From assembly GCA_905250115.1 (NCBI GenBank), contig CAJNOI010000012.1:244435-308434 (forward strand): a stretch of 64,000 nt of DNA. Reading direction: 5' to 3'. The translations under genes and the position numbers were made by a program. Source of the stretch: Adineta steineri. Lineage: Eukaryota > Rotifera > Eurotatoria > Adinetida > Adinetidae. Below, in pieces: positions 55,336-64,000 of the stretch; within the stretch, counting starts at the first letter, position 1; every line of letters starts with the position of its first letter. The notes under the pieces are model-generated. The model had not been told where the DNA came from, did not search any database, and was given only the letters and a program-made list of their open reading frames with translations.

Positions 55336-58130
55336 TTAGAGTTTCATAAATTTTTGCACACGTTTATTGTTTGTATCACCAACATACATATTCATTGCTG
55401 AATCAAATGCAATACCTCGTGGACCATTTAATTGTGTTGCACTACTACCCCCAGAAACATCACCAACAATTGTAACACCAACATTACTATTGGCACAAAA
55501 CAACTGAATCCTGTTGTTGCCACTATCAACCACATACATATTCATAAAACTATCAATTTTTATTCCCACCGGTGAATTTAAGTGAGTTGAATCAGAACCT
55601 GATGTACCTGGTACACCAGCAACGAAACTGTCTGCTGAAGTACCAGGAGTCCAACGTATGACTGAATGTGCACCATTATTTGTTATAAATATGTCAGTAC
55701 TTATAGATGGTAAATAATGAATACCCCATGGTCCGTACAACGATGTGTTTTGATTATATTGTCCCGTTCCACCTGCCATCAGAACGCCATTAGTATCCTC
55801 AGTTGAATTCGTTGGATAACCCATAATTTGATGGCAATTGTAGTCAGCAATATACATATATGTTTCCGTTGAATCGAAAGTAAAATATCGTGGAATATAT
55901 AATTGATTTAATGCAGATCCAGGTGATCTAGTTACGCCAGCAACAATTGTTCCAATGTTTGATCCACTATTAAATTTCTGTATTCGATGATTGTAGGCAT
56001 CAGTTACATATATATTTCCAGATTTATCAACATAAACATCATTAGGATAACTAAGTTGAGTACTATTCGATCCTAAAGTTCCAGCTACCACTGTTGCATT
56101 TACATCATCTTTCAATAGTTGCCATACAACATAATTACTGTTCTCATCTACAGCATATAAAGTATCATTCGAGTCAATAAATACACCAGATGTTGCTATT
56201 CGTAATGTTCCTGTTGGTGCTGTTGCTGCACTAAGCACAGTAATACCAGTCGTATTCCAATGTAAATCGCCAGATATACCTATTAATAGACAGACATAAA
56301 AATAATAATTAATTATTCAATATTTTTTTATCATAGTCTTAGCATCATTATATCGATATTAATATCATCCTATTGTTGATATATTCATCTGCTCCTCTGT
56401 CTAAGCTTTTGTTTCCTTTCTTTTAATAATGATGGTTATAATAGTAGATACAGAGAATAATATCTTTGTAATCTTATATGATATTATTTTGTCTGTATAC
56501 GATACTAGTTCAGTCACTATATATATAAGTATACAGTGACGTCATTCCATTTGTATCTTCTTGCGTTCTACAAGTGTACTTCGATGTGCATATGCTCAGA
56601 TATTTTCCATTTCTTTCTCGTTCTTTCCTTACGTCATATGCGCATAACAGAAGAAAAAAAATTAAGATTATAAAAAATACTACAACCAAAGGGTTAATAT
56701 AGGAGTCCTTCTAAATTTATTCTTTCAAAATCGATATGATATGAAATGAATACAAAACAAATATAAAAGATATTCCTAAAATCTGTTGCAGTACATATTA
56801 GAATTTCAGTTTTTTTTGTAAAATTTAAAAAAAAATAATTATTTTGAGAGTACTATATTATAGCTGATTAGAACATCTCTTTACTTACATGGATTCACTG
56901 TTGTTGTAGTTGTGGTCGTTGTCGTTGTTGTTGTAGTTGTCGTTGTTGTGATGGTTGTCGTCGTTATTGTTGTTGTTGTTATCGTTGCTGTTGTTGATGA
57001 CGTTGTCAGTTCTATATGGAAACAAGAACATTTAATTGAATTTTCTTCATAATTCACCACTTCTCTATCGATGAAAATATATCTGGCTGTAAATACACTC
57101 ATCTGGATTTTCGCGTCTCTTCTTGGATAATATTTATTTATAACTATGTTTCTATTGTAACAACTGTAACAAATTATCAAAGCTTCCGAGAAAATAATAA
57201 CCTTTACATATAATAAAATTTATGAAATGCCTACTGTTAATTGTCATTCAGAAATATAGTTAAGTTTTTTATTGTCATAATTAATACGATAATAAATAGA
57301 TTTTCCCATAAATCATGTGTCATACCCAGGACGATTATTGTGACCACCGATAACGCCATCTTAAACGGCTTGAAGCGATTATAAAACGATGTATTACTGC
57401 AACGCGAAATCATCCATTTACGTTGCCATTATTTTCAGCCGGGGTATGTGTAATTTTCTATAAGATGGCTAAGCAAATGAGTCTCTCTTCAGAAGACTAT
57501 ATTGATCTCATTTATTGGAATCTATATAAAATGTCAATAATAATGTTTTGTGTTATTTCATTAGCTCAAATAGTTATAATTAATAACTATTCTCATTAAT
57601 TAAAAACATATTTATTTATTTTTTTTATATTTTTATCATGAAGGAGCAAGTGGGTAAGAGCTCAATCTGTCGCATATAAACGACAGGATACATGATGAAT
57701 AGAAAATGTGCTTTAAAAGAATAAATACTTTGGTTTTGAAAAAATTACTTAAGCAATTCTTTTGTTAAAATATAAATAGTCTACTATTCAACGAGACTCA
57801 AGTCTTTTACATCTCTTTTATGACGTATTCTTTGTTTTTATCGAAGATAAAACTATATATATTATCTCTTTATGCTTCGTTATTCGACTAGAATATACAC
57901 ATAAAGAAGTAAAATCTTGATTTTTTAAAAACTACACCTTTTGGTGTTGTACTGGGTTCTGTTGTCAGTTCTACTTTTTCTGTTGTTGTCGATTTGTTAA
58001 CAGCTTTTTCTTTCGTTAATACGATAGTTGTTGGAATAATTATGATCAGCATAACAACAACAATAGAAATTATGATCCACATCAATTTTCTCTTTTGAAA
58101 TCGCTCATATCTTGAATAAAAAAGATTCAT
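55336..58130 (-). CDS. Type II membrane NHL-repeat propeller protein
   Basis: Three exons, complement(join(55336..56279, 56889..57011, 57938..58130)), 419 aa, phase 1 at both junctions. A short basic cytoplasmic N-terminus (MNLFYSRYERFQKRK) precedes one membrane helix (LMWIIISIVVVMLIIIIPTT). A Thr-rich stalk, mostly poly-Thr from ACA/ACG/ACT codons, leads to an extracellular six-bladed NHL-type propeller with units such as LSYPNDVYVDKSGNIYVTD and LNGPRGIAFDSAMNMYVGD. The stalk is probably O-glycosylated. This NHL layout is common in bdelloids; it likely binds an extracellular ligand, identity unknown. Introns of 609 and 926 nt are long for the region. Confidence 0.8.
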
Positions 58131-60278
58131 TTTTGTATTCACTACAGTTTATACTATGCATACATGGTTCGTAATAGAGTAGTGGATGTTTGAGCGTTGC
58201 CATCATTCGCTGGTTGAGACTAAAACAAGTAAAAAAAACATAAATTATTTCGTATTAATTCTCTTAATATATCACAAGATAAGCTTCTGCTCTGTTTTTC
58301 GTCATAGTCGATATTTTTACTTGAGCCTGATATTCGTAGAATATTTGTGTAATTGACGATCTATGGGAATTCGAAAATAAATAAAAATGATATCTCAAAG
58401 TTTTTAATCTTGCTCAACAACTGTTAGATAACTGTGTAAAATTATTTATGAAATGCAGATTTTTCAGTAAAAGTAAGAAGAAAATTATGCAAATATTTGA
58501 TGGGTATGATAAGCATAAAAGTCACACACAAAAACAAGGAAATGCATTAGTTCTATATTTTTTTACCAGTGTTTAGTATTATTCAGTATAAATATCAAAC
58601 TGAAATGGATAATATAATCGATCTGATGCCCAGTATTATCATAAAGAACAAGTAGAAATCATTATTTTCAATAATTCCTAGGTCCTAATCGCATTCAGCT
58701 TCGATACAAGTTTATTCATATCTGTTAAAGCAATACAAAAGTATATTCTAGTGTTTTAAACATGTTCAGATAATTTTATTTTTCTCTTCATAAGAATATC
58801 CTCTATCTTTCAATAAAATTTATCTACATATACTTTTAAAATATATTCATATAAAATGACATATGGTTTTTGATAGCTTTGCTACATATTTCTCAGTATC
58901 TAATCAGGACAAAATAAGAAAAAAAGTTTTGAGTTAGCGTATCAGTATCCAATCATTTCCAAATGGCAAATTTCATTAGATCTTTTTATTTCTCAAGTGA
59001 TTATCACTTAGTTGTCTTATGTGTGCTAAAGAAAACACGATTTTTTTCTCAGTTAATTGACTAAAAACTCTATCAAAAATCTGCTTTCGAAATATGACGA
59101 TTATTAGATAATTTATTGATTGATGATGCTTTCCAAAAACTTGTTTGTTTCAAAAAGTTTCGAATTGAAGTATGCAGAAAATGATGACAAAGAACTTATT
59201 GATAAAAAATATCTCTCAATTACAGCAAACATAGTCATTTTACCAATGCGTGATTCTTTTGATTCAAAAAAATTCTTATGAAACACAATATACAAGTAAA
59301 AAAGAATATGTTGCTTTCCCTTTTTTCTCTTTAGAATCACTTATGAACAAAATGATGACAGATGTGAGTTAAAAATATTTAATATAAAATTCAATAAAAA
59401 GCATGATTTATCAAAGGAAATTCAAAGTATATTTAATAGAAACAGAACACATATACTAGAATGTTTTATTATAAATTGTTAATTTAGAAAAATAATCAAT
59501 TACAAGCGATGTTTTTTGTAAGGAGTGTATTGTATCCAATTCATTAGTATTCGACGGTTGTTTCATTTCAAATCATACTCCCATAGTTAATTATTAAATG
59601 AGAATCAAAAATACTTATTCTTCATTCATTGAGTTTTTTTTAATAAAATGAATAAAAAAGAATATGCTCTTGTCGATATTTCATTATACTCATGAATAAA
59701 GATTGTTCTGCTTAGAAGTTTAATCTTATACTTACTAGATGCAGATATTTGTATTTTATTATGAAGATTTTTACAAGCAACTTATAGAAAAAAAATATGA
59801 TATCTTCCAATAAGATATTTGTATCATTCCGTAAGATTAGAGAGTATAGATCTTACGTCATCGGATTACCAGTAAGATTTATTTTTTCCACCTAAGCGTA
59901 TCAAACTAAATAGTTGCTTTGTTTTGTAGATCTCTTCTCTCTACTAGCTTGATTATGTTGAAAGGTTTTGTGAGTGTGGGATGATTCCAAGTTCTTCAGC
60001 TACATTTATGTTTACATCGACGCCAATATTCAAACTTTTGATACAGCAATGCTTATAAACTATCCAATATTTTCTCGAACTCTTGATTAGAAAAACAAAC
60101 GGATATACTCTTCACTTGCTTTACAAAAAAAATCTTCAAATATAGAATATTTTCATCTTTTCTATATTGTAAGTTAATAAATAAAAAAAATCTCGTCCTT
60201 TATTGTTTGATCAGTATACTGGAATATTCAAATCACAAAAGCTTTATATAATATTTATATAGAAACGTATTTTTTTTC
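58131..60278. other. Intergenic stretch
   Basis: 2.1 kb AT-rich spacer. Nothing recognised apart from short AAGATAT/TAAGATT words near 59810-59880. Confidence 0.6.
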
Positions 60279-61318
60279 TTAATCCCACTCTTCTGTATCA
60301 GCAACAGTAAGGTTTCTACTACCAAATCCAGTCGCTCCATATCCCACCTAAAAGAAAAATTTTATAGTTATAAAAATTATATTTATAATTTACATTAGTA
60401 TTTCGTTCACTATAACCATCATGACCAAATCCACTATTTGAAGTATCAGAATATTGTCGAAGAAAATCGGGTACTTCTTGTCCAGCCTAAGAAAATTATC
60501 AAGATAAAACTGTTTTAAAATTTAAAAACTTTCATACTTCAGTTAATTTTAATATAAGTTCAGGAGCAAGTGTTCGATCTGAATCACGTTCTGGATCAAA
60601 AAATGATATAGATTTGCCTAAACGATCAGTATGACCAATTTGATGAGTATAAAGATCAATTGAATTTGGTAAATCATAATTAACAACATAACTAATCAAA
60701 GGAAAATCTAAACGGCGAGCAGCAACTGATGTCGCCACAAGAATAGGACATTTGCCATTAGTAAACTGTTGTATAGCTTCAGTACGTTGTCTCTGTATTA
60801 GATCACCATGCATTGTTGTACTTATTAATTCCTTTTGTGAAAGTAATGCTGCTATATACTGAGCGTGTCGTTTTGTTTCAACAAATATTAAACAACGTTC
60901 ATCTTCTGAAAATGTCAAAAATAAAAAAAACATGTATTTTAATAATTTTATTTATTATACTGAGATTTTGTTTCAATAATTGAAAAAGACGATCCTTTTT
61001 CTCTGCTAGTCGAACTTCTTCAATTATTTGTATTATATTTTCATTAGTGCTACCTTATAGAAATAAAATAATAATAATTATTATTTATTGAAGATAAAAA
61101 AATAAATGATTAGTTACCCTCAGGTGTACATTGAATTTGTGTTCGATGATATTTTCCAAAATTTTCACCTTTTGATACTGCTTCACCAAAAATATCATCT
61201 TCTGATGTTGGTGCAGGCGGTGGAATATAACGTTCCGTAGGTTGACCATTAGCACGACCACTCGCTAATAGAAATTACTGTATTTATTATTCTAACTTGT
61301 ATATATATATAGACTTAC

Positions 61319-61464
61319 CTTGATCGAAAATATCATCAGATACCTCATTAAATGGATATATATCTTTTGAGGATTTTATACTGAATAAGAACTTACTCGA
61401 TCACTTCTTCGACCAGCACCATCACCACCACCACCGGCACTAAAGAAGCTAGAACTGCCACCTT
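61319..61464 (-). other. Frameshifted exon of the Vasa-like gene
   Basis: The left part reads EGGSSSFFSAGGGG and the right part IKSSKDIYPFNEVSDDIFDQ, but they are in different frames. The segment is 146 nt where 147 would keep both the internal frame and the flanking phases. The apparent GTAAGT...CAG inside is only 16 nt, too short for an intron. Confidence 0.6.
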
Positions 61465-61630
61465 CTAAATAATATTATAGAAACAAAAATGAGGATTAAA
61501 GAAAACAAAAAACAATAATACCACGAGGTTTTCTTTCTTCGGGACAATCACGAGATTGATGACCGAATTGATCACTATTTAGAAAAAGTCAATCAACAAA
61601 GATGAAAATATATTTTCAAGACAAACATAC

Positions 61631-61643
61631 CAATTGTAACATT
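61631..61643 (-). other. 13-nt microexon in a zinc knuckle
   Basis: Encodes Lys-Cys-Tyr-Asn plus two bases of the next cysteine codon. Splicing to 61574 completes CYNCDQFGHQSRDC. The CATTCAG acceptor and GTATGT donor are both good. Confidence 0.6.
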
Positions 61644-63374
61644 CTGAATGAAAAAAAAGATAATATTAAGCAATGCAATTAAAGTAAAATCAACACTTAC
61701 TTCCACTATTACCACCACCACTATCACCGCCACGGCCACCACGATCACCTAAACTAAATCCACCACCACCACCGCCTCGACCGCCTATAATAAATAACTT
61801 TTGTTTCTATTTAAAATAAAATATTGTTTACCTCGAAATCCTCCTCTTCTATTAAAGCCACCACGACTTTCTGATTTACCGAATGTTGAGCTATTCTTGA
61901 CATCTTCTGAATCATTACTATTACTTGTTGCAGACTTTCGCCAATTACCAAATGATGGCTTTGAGTCACTGTTATTTTGATTTCTTGAATTTCCAAAGTT
62001 GACAGACCTAGATGCAGGTCCATCATTCGATTCTGGTATGAAATTAATATTATGATCATCACTATCATCTGAATCGAATCCACCACGACTTCCATTTGAA
62101 CTGAAGCAACTATGATCACTACGATTTTCTTTGCGTGGTTCCTGGCATTCTCGACTCATATGACCAGTTTGGTTACATTTATAGCATCCTTTGAAATAAA
62201 GAAAAAAATGAAGACTAAAGTTTGATTAATTTCTTTTATAAAATATTATATTTTTTAGATATCTGAATTATACTTACTGTGAGAATCAACATTATTATTT
62301 GAACCAAATCCTCCTCCACCAACACCAGATCCACCACGTCCACCTCGACCTGAGTAGAAAATCTTACGTTTCAACTGTAGATATCAAACTGAGAATAGTT
62401 ACCACTAAAACCACTACCTCCACTATCATTATTTCGTGAGCCAAAACCACCACTGCTTCTGCCTCGGCTACTTCGTGAACCAAAACTACTACCACGATTG
62501 CTATTCCAGTTTGAAGATGGTGCTGGTGGTTCTAAAATAAATATATCATTAAAAAAACCAAGAAAGAAATAATTTTCGCTACCATTATTTGTTACAAATG
62601 GTACGATATCACGTTCAATACTCATTTCCATTGACACTTTATCTGAAATATATTTTGTTTCTATGGTTTGTATGTAAGATTTCTGTACTATGTCACAGCA
62701 TGAGAGTGATCGAGCATAGAAGATTTGGTAATAATTTATGCCCTGGTTTTAAATAAATCTTAATTATTAACTCAAGAAATTTTGATAAAACTGAGGAACT
62801 TTGTGGAGATACAATGAAACTTAATAGTGGCGAGTTAAATAAACTTACTCGGTGTCACATTAACAGAAATAGCGTTAATAAGTGGTGTAGTATCTAATTC
62901 GAGCTTAATACACAATGGTTTAATGAGTTGTTTCGCTAATCTATTTAATTCTTCATTCCAATCGCGAATATTTGTATCATCAATATCATTCTCTTCACGA
63001 CTTTGTCCCAATTGCTCACTCAACTTGTTCGGATCAAATTTAATTTGTCGCCTGTGTACACTAGCATACTTGTATACTTTTTGTCTTTCTTCTTCAGCTG
63101 TTTGTTGAATTGTTTTAATCGACACACGTTCCCATTCATTAATTTTTCCTATCAGTGCATGTTTTTCTAGATCATTCCTTTGTTCATTAAGAGTTTGTTG
63201 AAAGACATCACGAGTAGCTATAATATCATCTAATTGTTTTCTAAGTTCTTGTCGATGATCCGTTAAATGATTGAAACAAAATTCTTGTAAACATCCACCA
63301 CATCTCAATGTTGCCTTTTCTTTATCACAGGTAACACAACGATTCTTACCTATTATTGTGTCAGACGTTTTCAT

Positions 63375-64000
63375 TTTTCTTCATCAAATGAAACTATAAA
63401 GAAAGATAAAGCTTTTGTGTGCGTATAAGCCACAACACAATGAAGCACTGCGACTGATAACATTTAACAGAAGAATTCTTTCCCTTTTGAAACCAAAAAA
63501 ATATATTTCTAATATTATCGATAGTAAAGTTTATTTAGGGAATGAGAGTTGGAATAAGAGATAATATCGATTTTTATTAAACATTTAATAATAGATAAGC
63601 ATAGAAAACATGTTACATGCTTGCTCTAGGATGTGGATGCGAGCACACATGAATAACAAGCACACACACACTTACGAGAATATTTTTCTTTATTGGCTAA
63701 GCATACACATGTTGTCTGACGTGAATGGTACGTTATTCATCATCATCACTCGATGTACAAAAGAAAGAATGCAAATGCCATAATTGAAGAAATTTCTAAC
63801 GAACAATAATAGTATAAAAGACGACATCTACTCGATGTTTTTGTCATCCAACTGCCTTCGATAGGATGGGTTTAGATGTGGGCGTGAGTATTTATCTGCG
63901 AATAGAACATAGACCTAATGTCCACACCTCGGTTCACCCACACTCACACCCATAATTATCCTCACGTTAGACTTGTGTCATATTAATTATTGTAATTCCT
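63375..64000. other. Upstream region of the Vasa-like gene
   Basis: Intergenic. Contains palindrome 63865-63953 and a short CACACACAC run near 63660. No gene recognised. Confidence 0.6.
63865..63953. repeat. Telomere-like palindrome 25
   Basis: GATGGGTTTAGATGTGGGCG and CACCCACACTCACACCCAT with about 45 nt between. It is the only clear copy in the last 23 kb. Confidence 0.75.

Larger units (their letters stand above)
60279..63374 (-). pseudogene. B-box / RGG / zinc-knuckle / Vasa-like gene lacking the first helicase lobe
   Basis: About fifteen small exons on the minus strand from the ATG at 63374 to TAA at 60281-60279. Exon 1 (62849-63374) encodes a B-box-like zinc motif (CVTCDKEKATLRCGGC) and a coiled coil. 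Exons at 62583-62642, 62403-62531, 62278-62349, 61832-62188 and 61701-61784 give Gly/Arg/Ser-rich sequence and one CCHC knuckle (CYKCNQTGHMSREC). Exons 61631-61643 and 61522-61574 give a second (CYNCDQFGHQSRDC). Exon 61118-61264 gives the Vasa-type YIPPPAPTSEDDIF and FGKYHRTQIQ. The next exon, 60961-61053, is already the inter-lobe linker. RecA2 (60538-60905) has CLIFVETKR but ATSVAARRLDFP and HQIGHTDRLG in place of ATxVAARGLDIP and HRIGRTGRxG. Exons 60394-60486 and 60279-60347 end in EEWD. The whole ATPase lobe (Walker A, DEAD) is missing and 61319-61464 is one base short. Confidence 0.65.

Noticed and set aside
59113..59340. 75-codon minus-strand frame
   Set aside because: No similarity, no splice context, and composition like the surrounding spacer.

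Overview
This is eukaryotic nuclear DNA, AT-rich, with short introns (mostly about 50-65 nt, GT-AG) and compact genes on both strands. It most resembles a bdelloid rotifer such as Adineta or Rotaria. The grounds are an arginine ADP-ribosyltransferase, many divergent GPCRs, NHL/Kelch propellers, several genes of bacterial or fungal look (amidase, DKNYY repeats, papain-like fold, fungal-type aldo/keto reductase), and dispersed repeats built from TGTGGG-like units, which I recall as the bdelloid telomere motif. The species call is inference. No transposon ORF, CRISPR array or rRNA was seen. A 100-N assembly gap lies at 52357-52456.

Left part (0-16 kb): the 3' end of an amidase gene; a broken TPR fragment enclosed by telomere-like palindromes; two diverged tandem genes that share a novel acidic helical N-terminal domain fused to different CAP domains (the first also has a ZZ finger); a DKNYY-repeat fragment; a small protein that is about 43% cysteine; and a papain-like protein.

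Middle (16-41 kb): a three-exon GPCR; a secreted Kelch protein with an 8-nt microexon; a 1601-residue LDLa/EGF/7TM receptor followed 63 bp later by a Ly6-like gene (possible operon); two three-finger proteins; an F-box protein; a Cys-loop channel; a fungal-type aldo/keto reductase; a two-module Ly6-like protein; a Kelch-gene paralogue that has lost its propeller, followed by a stray ERGIC3-type exon; and another GPCR at 41 kb.

Right part (42-64 kb): an ADP-ribosyltransferase, an ionotropic glutamate receptor with an in-frame TGA, a GPCR, an unknown multi-pass membrane protein, a cytosolic 5'-nucleotidase homologue that has lost catalytic acids, a type II membrane NHL protein, and a B-box/zinc-knuckle/Vasa-like gene whose first helicase lobe is missing.

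The strongest unexplained signal is a family of more than 20 short imperfect palindromes (G-rich TGTGGG-like arm, 10-50 nt spacer, C-rich arm), always G-arm first. They are concentrated in the left 41 kb and often lie about 80-220 bp after stop codons. They look like miniature head-to-head telomere junctions or gene-end hairpins. Many genes here act at the cell surface (GPCRs, ion channels, three-finger proteins, propellers), but nothing ties them into one pathway. Several single-base lesions could be real decay or assembly errors.
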